NCBI RefSeq assembly: GCF_000764205.1
Contig: NZ_JQDZ01000125.1
Span: 16,918 to 80,917, forward strand
Reading direction: 5' to 3'
DNA from: Thalassotalea sp. ND16A
GTDB taxonomy: Bacteria; Pseudomonadota; Gammaproteobacteria; Enterobacterales; Alteromonadaceae
DNA length: 64,000 nucleotides
Under the pieces are notes generated by a model, which saw nothing but the letters and a program-made list of their open reading frames with translations, was not told the origin of the DNA and made no database searches. Shown here piece after piece: positions 9,030 through 18,637 of the stretch. Made by a program: the position numbers and the translations under genes. Numbering within the stretch: position 1 is the stretch's first letter; each line of letters starts with the position of its first letter.

Positions 9030-9118
9030 AGGAGGTTCCGTGTAACAACATCACGGAATGACGGCGTAAGTATTCCTGATACTATTAAACGTCATCCCGG
9101 CGAAGGCCGGGACCTCCT
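9030..9118. repeat. Composite palindromic repeat (AGGAGGT family), copy A
   Basis: Outer arms AGGAGGT and ACCTCCT enclose two hairpins: TTCCGTG/CACGGAA at 9036-9058 and CCCGGC-GAA-GCCGGG near 9096-9111. A second copy with the same architecture but diverged hairpin sequences lies at 59625-59737. It occupies the gap between the carbonic anhydrase-like gene and the converging propeller gene and could also act as a terminator. Confidence 0.7.
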
Positions 9119-9150
9119 TACTTCACAGCGAGCTTTAATTAAATTTTACG

Positions 9151-10065
9151 TTACTCCGTATTACAAACAAACGCCAGCATAGTCCCGCTACTTGCCATAT
9201 CCATCCGAGTGATGCTGCCAGAACAGTAGTTTGAAAAATCAATCCAGGGCTGCCAGGTAGCTTTGGCTTGCCAAATATCAGTTTTCATCACTACGGCTTT
9301 ATCAGCCGAGAGTAAATGGCCATTGCGATGCCAGGCATAGTACATGTTATCCACTGGCAAGGTGTTTTTTTCGGCAATGGAACCTGCTTGCGGGTCATAA
9401 ACGTGTAACTGCCATTTATCGGCCTTGGCCTTGGTGTAGCTAAAAAGGTTGCTACTCGGCAACTTCCTTAAGGTTCTGCCAATGTCGGTATCCAATATAT
9501 GAGCATTGCCAGTGAGCAGGTTTACACGTTGCAACTGCATTGGTTGGGCCAACACAAACAATAATAATTCATCTTTATTAAGCCAAACCTGATAACCGAT
9601 GTCATTAAAATTTTTGTTTAGCTGAGCGACTAAAGAACTGGCCGGTCCCCCCGTTAGGGGATATTTAGACAGCCGTTGGCGACCATCTTCGCCAACGTAA
9701 ACCACCGAAAACGATTGATTGTCTGGCATCACCGTGGGTGAATACTCACTGGCTGAAGAATTGGTTAAATTTGTGCTGCTGCCCGTTTTAATATCATAAC
9801 TGATGCTGTCAGTTTGAGCGTCCTCATCTTCGCCGTACATGGCAGTATAGAATAGCTGACTACTGTCAGGAGTAAAATGTGGCTGATTATCATAACCCGC
9901 TCTGTTGCTAATATTTTTTACTGAAATCACTTTATCCTGCTTTAATTCAGCGATAAAGATTTCATCTTCGGCGACACAACTGAAACTCAGAGCCATCAAT
10001 AGCGCGGATAATCGCTTTGACTGAATACTGTTTTTTGTCGAAGGTTGAAGCGTTTGTATTACCAT
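9151..10065 (-). CDS. TolB-like beta-propeller protein, probably secreted
   Basis: 304-residue protein with PD40/TolB-like repeats: NQPHFTPDSSQLFYTAMYGE and SEYSPTVMPDNQSFSVVYVG are typical blades. A short hydrophobic segment (LSALLMALSFSCVA) near residues 19-32 looks like a signal sequence with a long N-region. ATG 10065 is used; later Met codons would cut the signal. Such proteins bind peptides or partners in the periplasm; the partner is unknown. It is isolated, converging on the carbonic anhydrase-like gene. Confidence 0.65.
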   Translation of the reverse strand: MVIQTLQPSTKNSIQSKRLSALLMALSFSCVAEDEIFIAELKQDKVISVKNISNRAGYDNQPHFTPDSSQLFYTAMYGEDEDAQTDSISYDIKTGSSTNLTNSSASEYSPTVMPDNQSFSVVYVGEDGRQRLSKYPLTGGPASSLVAQLNKNFNDIGYQVWLNKDELLLFVLAQPMQLQRVNLLTGNAHILDTDIGRTLRKLPSSNLFSYTKAKADKWQLHVYDPQAGSIAEKNTLPVDNMYYAWHRNGHLLSADKAVVMKTDIWQAKATWQPWIDFSNYCSGSITRMDMASSGTMLAFVCNTE

Positions 10066-10233
10066 AGTTCACCTAACACTCTGTATTAACAAAATTTACC
10101 TTGACTTTACTGTCGCTAAAAAACACGCCAGTTGCAATAATTAGTTTAATAAAAATGAATGTTAATTTAAAACCATAATTTTAACGGGGCGCCGAAATGT
10201 ATGGCCAAAGCCGCTGGTGCTCGTACAGAGCCG

Positions 10234-11052
10234 CTATTTTAGCGTTCGTTCGTTGATAAATCGTTGAAAATTTTCCACCGCTCGCGGGTTGGCTTTATTG
10301 GTTTGTTTTACGGCTTGTTGGTAGCGAAAACTAAAGACATCAAACCAAAGGTCAAGCAATGTTGCGCTTTCGTTTTCACCAAACAATTGCAATACCTTGG
10401 CAGCAACTTCGGCAGTGCCTAACTGACCTGGTTTTTCAGCTTTTCTTAACTGGTATCTGGAGTCGTAATTTAGCGCTGTGCGATGTTGTTTTTGGTGAAC
10501 TTGCTCAGCGCTATTGTTGACCGGGTTGCTACACTCAGTTGCAGACTCAGCCAATACCGATTCTATTGACACTATCGGTAACTGCGCCAAATATTCACTT
10601 TTTCTAAAAATTCTTTTCGCTTGTCGCCAGGTCGCATCAATCAAGATAAATAGGGGTATTTTGCTGTGTTCAAGAACGTCAGGTTGCTGATTATACACGC
10701 GCTGTTGTTCGCTGGCATATTCGCTTGGGAATACCAAGAAAGGCTGATATTTATCGTCTTGTAATAGCGACAATAAATCATCATTTACCTCGGTACGATG
10801 CCAAATAAAAGCGTGGGTGTCAGGAATGACATCGGCGATCAAACGCCCAGTATTACTCGGTTTTAAGACTTCATCATCCGACATTAACAGTAAAAAGCTG
10901 CAGTTACTGTTGCATTGTTGGCGTAACTCGCAAATGCAAAACTCCTCGGCTAAACGGCAAAACTCACAGCGTTTAACCTTCCAGCCTCGAGATTTGTATG
11001 CTTTCGTGCTAATGCTTTTGCGTTGTTGATAAAGGCGATGAAATGCGTGCAT
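10234..11052 (-). CDS. tapT: DTW-domain tRNA-uridine aminocarboxypropyltransferase
   Basis: Forms acp3U in the tRNA variable loop (position 47) using SAM. The 272-residue protein has a Cys cluster near the N-terminus (CEFCRLAEEFCIC), a SNTGRLIADVIPDT block and the signature LIDATWRQAKRIFRKSEYL, the family's D-x-T-W region, then YQLRKAEKPGQLGTAEVAA. Length exceeds E. coli YfiP/TapT mainly because of an inserted Ser/Asn/Gln-rich loop around residues 180-205. The gene name follows the E. coli orthologue; family assignment is firm, exact orthology less so. Confidence 0.82.
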   Translation of the reverse strand: MHAFHRLYQQRKSISTKAYKSRGWKVKRCEFCRLAEEFCICELRQQCNSNCSFLLLMSDDEVLKPSNTGRLIADVIPDTHAFIWHRTEVNDDLLSLLQDDKYQPFLVFPSEYASEQQRVYNQQPDVLEHSKIPLFILIDATWRQAKRIFRKSEYLAQLPIVSIESVLAESATECSNPVNNSAEQVHQKQHRTALNYDSRYQLRKAEKPGQLGTAEVAAKVLQLFGENESATLLDLWFDVFSFRYQQAVKQTNKANPRAVENFQRFINERTLK

Positions 11053-11077
11053 TTTATATATTACTTTTCAAAATCAG

Positions 11078-11641
11078 TTAATCGATATCTGCCAACGGCC
11101 AGGTAACCAAATGGTCTTCATAATCTTGTAAATCCACTTCATTATCTTTTATCACTTTACCACGAACCGACATACCGGCTTTGTGCATTGCCGTTTTTTT
11201 ACCTTTATGCAGTAGCGGGTGCCATGACGGTAAGCCACGCCCTTCTTGCAAGCGACGATAGGCACAGCTTTCCGGCATAAAGAAAATATCGTCCAGGTTT
11301 TGCTGAGTCAATTTCACACAATCCGGCACCAGGCGGGTACGCTCGGCATATTTACTGCATTGACAAGTTTTGTCATTTAACAAATAACAGACCACATTGG
11401 TATACAGCATTTCCTCACCTTCGCGAATATAATCGGTAGGCGATTGTAAGCCTTCGTCTTCGAGCTCACTGTCAGCATCAATCTCTTCTTCGATAATCTT
11501 ATGTAAACAACATTTACCGCAGCCGTCACACAAGGATTCCCATTCGGTTTCGCTCATTTCACTTAATGACTTAGTTTGCCAAAATGGTTCGAGTGGTTGG
11601 GTGATTTTATTCGGTTTTTTCAAAGATTTTTTACGGGACAC
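11078..11641 (-). CDS. YcgN-family cysteine-cluster protein (UPF0260)
   Basis: 187-residue protein with the family pattern SLCDGCGKCCLHK, then TCQCSKYAERTRLVPDC and FMPESCAYRRLQEG; the conserved Cys residues suggest metal or Fe-S binding, function unknown. It carries an acidic insertion of about 20 residues (IDADSELEDEGLQSPTDY) absent from E. coli YcgN. The GTG at 11641 is chosen because TGAGG lies 5 nt upstream; a GTG at 11659 is also open. It is co-directional with ycgL, a neighbour in E. coli too. Confidence 0.88.
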   Translation of the reverse strand: MSRKKSLKKPNKITQPLEPFWQTKSLSEMSETEWESLCDGCGKCCLHKIIEEEIDADSELEDEGLQSPTDYIREGEEMLYTNVVCYLLNDKTCQCSKYAERTRLVPDCVKLTQQNLDDIFFMPESCAYRRLQEGRGLPSWHPLLHKGKKTAMHKAGMSVRGKVIKDNEVDLQDYEDHLVTWPLADID

Positions 11642-11740
11642 ATAAACCTCAAAACCCACTGGTTAAAGTGGGTCATATATTTAACTTACTGTGCAACTCA
11701 TTATCGCGAGTTCAGCTTACTTGGATGATTATGCCATAGT

Positions 11741-11777
11741 ATACACCCGTCACCATTGAAAGTGCAGAAAACCTGCA
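11741..11777. repeat. Half copy of the ACCCGTC palindromic repeat
   Basis: ACCCGTCACCATT then GAAAGTGCAG and AACCTGCAG match the left arm and centre of the 6829-6890 element, but the right arm is absent. It lies between the MltB-like gene and ycgN. Confidence 0.6.
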
Positions 11778-11785
11778 GCTATAGT

Positions 11786-12823
11786 TCACTGGTCGAATTT
11801 AATTCTATCGGCTAAATGGCCAACGCTGGTGACAAAATAGTAGGACAAATTCCAATGCATCAGTGATTTGTAGTTGTCATAGGCTAAATACGCACGGCCT
11901 TGTTCTCCGTCAGGAAAAACCATAGCCGCGTTGATGTCAACCTTTGGCAGTTGGCCACCATTATAAGTTCTCACGCCAACACTATTCCAATCCGCAAGTT
12001 TCATTTCTGTGCGCGACCAATGTTTTAACCAGGGCTTTCGGCCACCGGTTTTTTGTGGAATGGCTAAGCTGTAATCAAAATCTGCCGGTAACTGTACTTG
12101 CCTTGCCCAGGTAATATCACTATTCCAGCCAACTTTTTTCAGGTAATTGGCAATAGAAGCGAAGACATCGGAAGTATTGTTCCAGATATCTTTTTTGCCG
12201 TCACCATCACCATCGGCAGCATAGGCTAAAAATGAACTTGGCATAAACTGATTGTGGCCCATAGCACCCGCCCAGGAGCCCTTCATATTTTCAACTTTAA
12301 TATGGCCTTGTTGCAAAATGGTCAGGGCATCAAACAGCTGGTTTTTAAAAAACGTCTCTCGTCGGCCTTCATAAGCCATAGTCGCTAACGCCGAAATCAC
12401 ACTGTAATTGCCGGTAATTTTGCCAAAGTTTGATTCTAGTGCCCATAAAGATACGATAAAGCGTGGTTGCACACCAAATTGTTTGCCTATTTTGTCTAGT
12501 TCTTTAGCATGTGTTTTCAACATTTCCCGGGCTTTTTTGACTTTCCAGTCAGAGACTCTTTTCGGTAAGTAAGTTTCTAACGTTTCAACCTGCTCCGGCT
12601 GATTCTTATCCGCTTTCACGGCTCGCTTATGGAAAGTAATATTGGCGAAACTTTGTTCAATCAATTTACTCGAAAAGCCTTTCGCTAGCGCTTGCTGTTT
12701 TAATTGGTTGACATAATTTTCGAAACTTATTTTTGGCTGTGCAGCAGCATTTGCCGTTGCTGACAGAGAAGAGAAAGCCGAACTGGCAAGGATGAAGGCG
12801 GCCAGGCATTTTTTCAGGATCAT
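11786..12823 (-). CDS. Lytic murein transglycosylase, MltB family
   Basis: Cleaves the MurNAc-GlcNAc bond of peptidoglycan with 1,6-anhydro product. The 345-residue protein has a signal peptide (to about residue 27, ...SATANAAAQ, no lipobox Cys), catalytic Glu in WALESNFGKITGNYSV near 130, and the family blocks GSWAGAMGHNQFMPSSFL and DGDGDGKKDIWNN. No C-terminal peptidoglycan-binding domain is evident. It starts 3 nt from the ycgL stop and is probably coupled to it. Confidence 0.93.
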   Translation of the reverse strand: MILKKCLAAFILASSAFSSLSATANAAAQPKISFENYVNQLKQQALAKGFSSKLIEQSFANITFHKRAVKADKNQPEQVETLETYLPKRVSDWKVKKAREMLKTHAKELDKIGKQFGVQPRFIVSLWALESNFGKITGNYSVISALATMAYEGRRETFFKNQLFDALTILQQGHIKVENMKGSWAGAMGHNQFMPSSFLAYAADGDGDGKKDIWNNTSDVFASIANYLKKVGWNSDITWARQVQLPADFDYSLAIPQKTGGRKPWLKHWSRTEMKLADWNSVGVRTYNGGQLPKVDINAAMVFPDGEQGRAYLAYDNYKSLMHWNLSYYFVTSVGHLADRIKFDQ

Positions 12824-12825
12824 TT

Positions 12826-13113
12826 TTACTCCGTTAAATTGTCGCTACCGTTACTGGCACGATGCGTTTTTAATAAATTTTCAGTCGGTGGTGGCAGTTG
12901 CAAATAAAAGCCATGCAGTTGCATACCCGCTTTGACTTTATCTATGTCTGCTAATGCTAATTTGTCACGATTGGCAAGGTTTATCAAGGTAACTAATTGC
13001 GGCGTGCCAAAGGTAGTCAACAAGGCTTCTGGTACTGCGGAAAAATCATCACGTTTTAACACGTATAAATAGGTTTCTTGTTTCTTTGGGCTTTTATACA
13101 CCGCACATAACAT
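12826..13113 (-). CDS. ycgL: YcgL domain protein (UPF0745)
   Basis: 95-residue YcgL protein: MLCAVYKSPKKQETYLYV at the N-terminus and the block LADIDKVKAGMQLHGFYLQLPPP are diagnostic. Family function is unsettled (E. coli YcgL has a small alpha/beta fold). It lies between rnd and the MltB-like gene on the same strand. Confidence 0.92.
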   Translation of the reverse strand: MLCAVYKSPKKQETYLYVLKRDDFSAVPEALLTTFGTPQLVTLINLANRDKLALADIDKVKAGMQLHGFYLQLPPPTENLLKTHRASNGSDNLTE

Positions 13114-13196
13114 GGCTAAATCACTGTAAATAAATAATAGTCAAAATATACCATTAAAAACGCTGTTCTCGAAAGTGAAATCATCGCGATTAGCGA

Positions 13197-14327
13197 TTAA
13201 AAGCCATTATCGGCAAATTCGGCCAAAGCTTTAGCAAACAACTGACCACGCCAGCCAGTTAACAGGTCAACCTTTTCAATTTTCTGTTGGTTCAACTGCC
13301 AAAACCAGGATAAAAACTGATGAATTTGCTTTTTACCGGCAACAATTTGCGGGTCTAAATCTTGTTGTTTGGCAAGTTCCGCAATTTTTTGCTTCACCGC
13401 TTTAAACACTTGCTTATAATTGGGGTAAGAGTCCAGGCGAGTTAACCTTGCAGGATACACTTCAACCGGTTCTTTATTGGCCGTTTTCAGTACATTTAAC
13501 ATGGCCTTGCCTTTATGGCGCACATCCAGAATATCGACACCGTCATAGTTGGCCATCGCCCCAACACTTTGTGGGTTACGTTGTGCCAAGATCATCAAGG
13601 TATGCTCTTTAGCGACAAAACTTAACGGTAAATTTCGCGCTACCGCTTGCTCATACCGCCAGGCCAATAAATGTTGCAAAAATAACAATTGTTGTGGTTG
13701 TAATTTCCACGCCTGCTTGTTTTCGAGATACAATAGATCGGCGTCAATAGCCGTGAATTTTTTCTCAATTTGTTGTTGTGTCTCAAGTTTTGCCGCTTGA
13801 TAAAAACCAACCTGATTAATATCACTGAACAAACGTTCACAAATTTGATGTAAATGCAGTACATCTGCAGCCGCATAGTGTAACTGGCTTTCGCTTAATG
13901 GTCGTTTCATCCAATCAGTTCGCGACTCACTTTTATCAAGTTCAAGTGTGAGATAATGTTTGATCATGGCCGCATAGCCCATTGACAAACCGTGCCCTAA
14001 AAATGACATGATCACTTGCGAATCGATCATATTTGCCGGCTTGCAATTACCCGACTGAAGAAATACTTCCAGGTCTTCTGAGCATGAATGGATAACTTTC
14101 AGCAATGATTCATCGCGCAATAATTGCCAAAACGGCTCTAAATCATCAATGGCTACGGGATCGATTAATGCCAGTTCATTGCCATCATAGGCTTGAATTA
14201 AGCCAAGGTTTGGATACAAGGTACGGGTACGGACAAATTCAGTATCAACGGCTAATACCTCAGCATGACTAACTTGCTGACAATATCGAAGCAATTCTTG
14301 TTGATCTTGAATGTAGGTAAATTGCAC
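13197..14327 (-). CDS. rnd: Ribonuclease D
   Basis: 3'-5' exoribonuclease that trims tRNA precursors. DEDDy residues are visible: VDTEFVRTRTLYP (Asp, Glu), IHSCSEDLEVF (Asp) and LHYAAADVLHLHQI (Tyr, Asp). An HRDC domain follows (about 210-290, WRYEQAVARNLPLSFVAKEH), then a second HRDC-like part. 376 residues matches the family. It is downstream of fadD, as in E. coli. Confidence 0.95.
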   Translation of the reverse strand: MQFTYIQDQQELLRYCQQVSHAEVLAVDTEFVRTRTLYPNLGLIQAYDGNELALIDPVAIDDLEPFWQLLRDESLLKVIHSCSEDLEVFLQSGNCKPANMIDSQVIMSFLGHGLSMGYAAMIKHYLTLELDKSESRTDWMKRPLSESQLHYAAADVLHLHQICERLFSDINQVGFYQAAKLETQQQIEKKFTAIDADLLYLENKQAWKLQPQQLLFLQHLLAWRYEQAVARNLPLSFVAKEHTLMILAQRNPQSVGAMANYDGVDILDVRHKGKAMLNVLKTANKEPVEVYPARLTRLDSYPNYKQVFKAVKQKIAELAKQQDLDPQIVAGKKQIHQFLSWFWQLNQQKIEKVDLLTGWRGQLFAKALAEFADNGF

Positions 14328-14466
14328 TGTGATTCCTTTAATAATTGATAAAATTTAGCTTATGGCTGAACAAGCAGTGTCAATGTTCAGCTCATTACTG
14401 TCAACGATTATTCACTGCAGGGTGAGCAAGTGTATAGAAAACCAACAATAGTACAAAAGATTAATC

Positions 14467-14564
14467 GCTTCTGGCTTCTTGCTACGGGCAGCCTTGGTAT
14501 TGTCACACGATAGGTGAATTCATCAACTATACAGCCCGTAGCTAGCAGCTCGATGCTAGAAGCT
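14467..14564. repeat. About 95-bp palindromic repeat (GCTTCTGGC family), copy 1
   Basis: Ends GCTTCT and AGAAGC are inverted, and an inner pair GCTACGGGC/GCCCGTAGC forms a stem. The core TTGGTATTGT.ACACGATAGG and AATTCATCAA is shared with copies at 42612-42704 and 42771-42862. It sits between rnd and fadD. Confidence 0.75.
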
Positions 14565-14572
14565 TAAAACCT

Positions 14573-14606
14573 AAAAAGTCCAGATACAGGGTATCCGGAC
14601 TTTAAA
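14573..14606 (-). terminator. Rho-independent-like terminator after fadD
   Basis: AAAGTCC...GGACTTT with additional inner pairing (GGATAC/GTATC) forms a long stem 20 nt after the fadD stop; on the minus strand the stem is followed by TT and more AT-rich sequence. It should separate fadD from rnd. Confidence 0.6.
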
Positions 14607-14625
14607 AATGGATTGCATTAAACGG

Positions 14626-16281
14626 TTAACGAAGTTCGCGACGTAAAATTTTACCAACATTGGATTTGGGTAATTCGTCTTTAAATTCAATTAATTTTGG
14701 CACTTTATAGTTGGTCAGATTGTCTTTGCAGTGCTTGATCAATTCTTTTTCGCTTAAGCTGTCATCTTTTTTAACAACAAAGATTTTTACCATTTCGCCA
14801 CAAACATCATGCGGAATGCCTATGGCGGCAACTTCAACGACTTTTGGGTTCAACATCACCACATCTTCAATTTCGTTCGGGAAGACGTTAAAGCCTGAAA
14901 CGATGATCATATCTTTTTTGCGATCAACAATTTTAAAGTAACCTGCCTCATCCATCGTCGCGATATCACCGGTGGCCAGCCAGCCATCTTGCAAAATTTC
15001 GTTCGTTGCCTCTTCGCGATTGTAATAGCCCTTCATCACTTGTGGGCCTTGCACTTGCATTTCGCCTGGCTCACCAATCTCGCACAGGTTACCACCTTCA
15101 GTCACAATGCGAATGTCGGTAGATGGTGCGGGTAAACCAATAGTACCATCGAAGCCTTCTTGGTTGTACGGGCTAAGTGTTACCAGAGGTGCACACTCAG
15201 TTAAGCCGTAGCCTTCTAGCATCCGGGTTTTGGTCACTTGCTGCCACGAATCTGCTACGGCTTTTTGCACCGCCATGCCACCACCTAACGACACTTTTAA
15301 GCTACTAAAATCCAAATCTTTAAAACCTGGGGTATTGAGTAAACCATTAAATAAGGTGTTCACCCCGGTTAACGCGGTAAATTTATACTTTTTCAACTCT
15401 TTGATAAAACCGGGCATATCACGAGGATTTGTAATTAATAAGTTGGTGCCACCTAAGGTTAAAAACGTCAGGCAATTCGCCGTTAGCGCGAAAATATGGT
15501 AAAGCGGTAGCGCCGTAACGACCAACTCTTCCCCTTTGACTAAAATCGGTTTTAGTACGCCTTTGGCTTGTTCCAGGTTTGCCACCATATTGCGATGGGT
15601 AAGCATAGCCCCTTTCGATACGCCAGTGGTACCACCGGTGTATTGCAAAAAGGCCAAATCATCGCCGTTTATGTCTATCGGTTTAAATTGTTCAGCATCA
15701 GCTTTGGCTAAAACCTGATTAAACGCGATGCTATTGGGTAAATGATACGCGGGCACCATTTTTTTAATATAGCGTACGACACAATTGACTACGGTGCCTT
15801 TGATGGTACCTAAACGATCACCCAGAGTGGTTAAAATGACATGTTCAACCGGGGTTTCATTGATCACTTGCTCTAAAGTGTTGGCAAAATTTTCAATAAT
15901 GACAATGGCTTTCGTGCCCGAGTCATTTAGTTGATGCTTTAATTCACGTGCGGTGTATAGCGGATTCACATTTACCACAGTTAAACCGGCAATTAAGGCG
16001 CCAAACAGGGCTATTGGATATTGCAGGGTGTTTGGCACCATGATCGCTAATTTATCGCCTTTTTTAAGCCCCAGTTCATTTTGCAAATAGGCGGCAAAGG
16101 TTTTTGCTTGTTGCGCTAGTTGTTGATATGACAACGACACATCCATATTAATGAATGCGGTTTTATTCGAATACTCATCACAATATTTGAAAAACATGTC
16201 AGCTAACGATTTATAACGATCAGCATCTATTTCGAACGGAACTCCTGGAGGATAACTTTTTTCAAGCCAAACTTTCTCCAC
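14626..16281 (-). CDS. fadD: Long-chain-fatty-acid--CoA ligase FadD
   Basis: Activates fatty acids to acyl-CoA at the inner membrane. The 551-residue ANL-superfamily enzyme has the P-loop [20 protein letters not shown] (about 213-232), GYGLTECAP, the hinge region [20 protein letters not shown] and the FACS motif [10 protein letters not shown]. The catalytic Lys lies in the C-terminal [12 protein letters not shown]. Order slp / hydrolase / fadD / rnd mirrors E. coli except for the inserted hydrolase gene. Confidence 0.95.
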   Translation of the reverse strand: MEKVWLEKSYPPGVPFEIDADRYKSLADMFFKYCDEYSNKTAFINMDVSLSYQQLAQQAKTFAAYLQNELGLKKGDKLAIMVPNTLQYPIALFGALIAGLTVVNVNPLYTARELKHQLNDSGTKAIVIIENFANTLEQVINETPVEHVILTTLGDRLGTIKGTVVNCVVRYIKKMVPAYHLPNSIAFNQVLAKADAEQFKPIDINGDDLAFLQYTGGTTGVSKGAMLTHRNMVANLEQAKGVLKPILVKGEELVVTALPLYHIFALTANCLTFLTLGGTNLLITNPRDMPGFIKELKKYKFTALTGVNTLFNGLLNTPGFKDLDFSSLKVSLGGGMAVQKAVADSWQQVTKTRMLEGYGLTECAPLVTLSPYNQEGFDGTIGLPAPSTDIRIVTEGGNLCEIGEPGEMQVQGPQVMKGYYNREEATNEILQDGWLATGDIATMDEAGYFKIVDRKKDMIIVSGFNVFPNEIEDVVMLNPKVVEVAAIGIPHDVCGEMVKIFVVKKDDSLSEKELIKHCKDNLTNYKVPKLIEFKDELPKSNVGKILRRELR

Positions 16282-16450
16282 AATACATCTCCTACATTAT
16301 TATTTGGCACTAAGAATTTGCGACAGATTTTTTCTGTTTCACCCAATTCTCTCAACGTTATTTTTTATTTTGCCAGTAAAATTAATTATGTTATTTACGC
16401 CGTATCATTTCACAGTTTGAAACAATTGCAAGAGGTACGACCAGAAAAAA

Positions 16451-17341
16451 TTAAAGTTTTTTGGTCATTTCGTTATTTTCTTTATTAAACATTTGTTCAG
16501 CAATGCCTAATAATGCTACCGGACTTTCCATATGCGGGTGATGCCCTCCCTTAATAGTATGAAGGCGGTGATTGGCAATATGTTCGGCAAAAATTTTGAT
16601 GCCTTTTTGGATCATATCAAAACCATTTTCGCCAGCAACAACTCCTACCGGACAATGCAAATTGGACACTATTTGAATGGCTTGCTTTAGCGAGTAACGC
16701 TGTGGTGAGGTGTTCCTTAATTTTGGGTCTGAACGCCAGCTAACGCCCCCTTCCACCTCTTGTAATCCACGCTCAACCAACAACCGGGCCGCTTCATTTG
16801 CCAAGTCTGAGACATTCATTCTGGCTTTTATCGCCGACTCAATATTGGCGTGAACTGTCGGCGTTTTGTCTTGTAACTGCAAGCGAGAGAGCATGCCCTT
16901 GCGGAGTTGTTCACTTGGGCTTTCGCTTTCAGTGATCACCCCAATCGATTCTACCAACAACAGATTTTCAACTTTGTCATTAAATGCCGAGGTGAACACG
17001 GTAGCAACCATGCCGCCCATCGAGTGGCCAATAATACTCACTTGCGACCATTTCATTGCAGTTAACAATTGCAGTAAGTCGTAACTCCAATCAATCGCGT
17101 GATAAAATGCGTCGTCACCACGATGGGAAGATTTACCGTGCCCGGGCCAGTCAATGGCAATGAATTGGTACTGCTTGAGTAATGGGCTTTGTTGCTGAAT
17201 AAGCGCATCAAAAAACGGCATATAACTTGCCGAATTATCAAGCCAGCCATGTAGGCAAAGTATCACCGGCGCTTGCTCATTACCCACGGTTAAACCGGCA
17301 AGCTGGCAGTGGGCAAGCTTAAATTCTACTTCTGTGATCAA
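16451..17341 (-). CDS. Alpha/beta hydrolase
   Basis: 296-residue alpha/beta-hydrolase with oxyanion block CLHGWLDNSASY (about 29-40), nucleophile elbow IIGHSMGGMVATVF (Ser near 105) and catalytic His in IKGGHHPHMESPVAL near the C-terminus; an Asp is in the strand preceding it. The substrate is unknown; similar to generic serine hydrolases/esterases. It lies between slp and fadD on the same strand, suggesting a lipid link, but that is inference. Confidence 0.85.
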   Translation of the reverse strand: MITEVEFKLAHCQLAGLTVGNEQAPVILCLHGWLDNSASYMPFFDALIQQQSPLLKQYQFIAIDWPGHGKSSHRGDDAFYHAIDWSYDLLQLLTAMKWSQVSIIGHSMGGMVATVFTSAFNDKVENLLLVESIGVITESESPSEQLRKGMLSRLQLQDKTPTVHANIESAIKARMNVSDLANEAARLLVERGLQEVEGGVSWRSDPKLRNTSPQRYSLKQAIQIVSNLHCPVGVVAGENGFDMIQKGIKIFAEHIANHRLHTIKGGHHPHMESPVALLGIAEQMFNKENNEMTKKL

Positions 17342-17451
17342 TGGCTTTCCTTAAAAATAAAATGAGTTGTTTACGCTGAACTCGGATAACGAGTGCTTGA
17401 CTTTTTTAATCAACAACTCAGTTTAGTTGGCTCAGGTTATATCACCTCAGG

Positions 17452-18036
17452 TTAATTGGTTTTTGAGCCTTTGCTGACATTGCGTTTCGGCTTGTGGTAA
17501 TGCACGGGTCTTGAATAATACCGATATCTGGGTGAATAATGCCAGTAATAGGGTGAATACCACATCGGATGGTGCATGGACTCAACCCTGATTTTATTGA
17601 TTTTTTTCCATAGATAAACATTATTGGCGGTGAGTTTAGGGTATAAATATTCGAGTTCGCCAATTAAGCCGGTTTCAGACTCGGCAATAATTCCTAACGC
17701 CGTGACATGCCGGCCTTGCTGATAAATTACCGGATCGAGTAAGCCACTTACATAGACGCGAAACCGCCCTTCTGTGCTATCTTTTTGTTTCGGCCGAGCG
17801 TTACTTTTAAGCTCCATCGAGACAATTTCCAGCATGGTTTGTTGCTCTAAAGTTTTCACCTCGGCAATCACTCCGCCCCATCTTGCTTGCATGCCAATAT
17901 GGGCTGCCGGCATGGCGCGAACATCGGCAAACGCCACCAGAGGTGTGGTTTCAGGCACTTGCAATGGCTCAGGAATGGTATTACAGCCACTAAGCAGCAA
18001 CACGCTTAACATGGCTAAGAGGTTAACGATTTTCAT
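17452..18036 (-). CDS. Slp-family outer-membrane lipoprotein
   Basis: 194-residue lipoprotein with a signal peptide and lipobox LLLSGC (Cys 18). The body matches the Slp/YeaY family: HIGMQARWGGVIAEVKTLEQ, GRFRVYVSGLLDP and YQQGRHVTALGII. The C-terminal tail is unusually Tyr/His-rich (about 160-185, YSPYYWHYSPRYRYYSRP). It overlaps the M50-like gene by 14 nt, so the two are translationally coupled. Confidence 0.9.
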   Translation of the reverse strand: MKIVNLLAMLSVLLLSGCNTIPEPLQVPETTPLVAFADVRAMPAAHIGMQARWGGVIAEVKTLEQQTMLEIVSMELKSNARPKQKDSTEGRFRVYVSGLLDPVIYQQGRHVTALGIIAESETGLIGELEYLYPKLTANNVYLWKKINKIRVESMHHPMWYSPYYWHYSPRYRYYSRPVHYHKPKRNVSKGSKTN

Positions 18037-18637
18037 TTTTTTTCCCCAATTTATAAATGGCGAATATACCTATAATAGACCAGATTATTATCCACACAAT
18101 TTCAGGGATAAAAGTAATCTGCGCCAACGCGCTGCCATCACCAATGCCACGGCCATCAATTAAATACAAAGGTGAACTTAAACTATTGAGTAACACCATG
18201 ATTGCAAACAACTTTAATATAACAGGCAAAAAGTTAAAATGGGAAATTTTTATGCTAAAACTGAATAGAGCTATCAACATCAAACAAATAAACAAGGTCA
18301 GAATATCTCTTACCCAAAGCAAACAGGTAACAACGAGCAGCAATACCAGAAAAGCACTAAAATAACGACTGACGGAGGATTTAAATTGAGCAATTTTATA
18401 AATCAGCGCGCCCCAACCGACCGCCCCGGCATAACCAGAAAAAGCGATTAGCCAGGCAAACCCGCCTTGGGTAGTGCATAAACCAGCGCCATTGGGGAAC
18501 AACTGAATTTGCACAATTCGACCACCGCTGATCAGCGCCGCGATGCCATGGCTTAATTCATGAAAAAAACTTTCCAGCCAATTAAACGGAATACCAAGAT
18601 ATGGAATTTGCTTTAATAGCACTGCAACCACTAACAA
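18023..18637 (-). CDS. M50-like membrane metalloprotease (M50B)
   Basis: Polytopic membrane protein with the zinc motif HELSHG near residue 26 and five to six hydrophobic segments, typical of M50B-like proteins. The only canonical start is TTG 18637, but that has no ribosome-binding site and cuts the first membrane segment. The frame stays open to an ATC codon at 18712 preceded by AGGAG with 7-nt spacing, giving a 229-residue product with a complete first helix. Coordinates use the conservative TTG start. No partner protease substrate is evident. It sits between tsaB and slp, where E. coli has tsaB-slp directly. Confidence 0.75.
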   Translation of the reverse strand: MLVVAVLLKQIPYLGIPFNWLESFFHELSHGIAALISGGRIVQIQLFPNGAGLCTTQGGFAWLIAFSGYAGAVGWGALIYKIAQFKSSVSRYFSAFLVLLLVVTCLLWVRDILTLFICLMLIALFSFSIKISHFNFLPVILKLFAIMVLLNSLSSPLYLIDGRGIGDGSALAQITFIPEIVWIIIWSIIGIFAIYKLGKKNENR

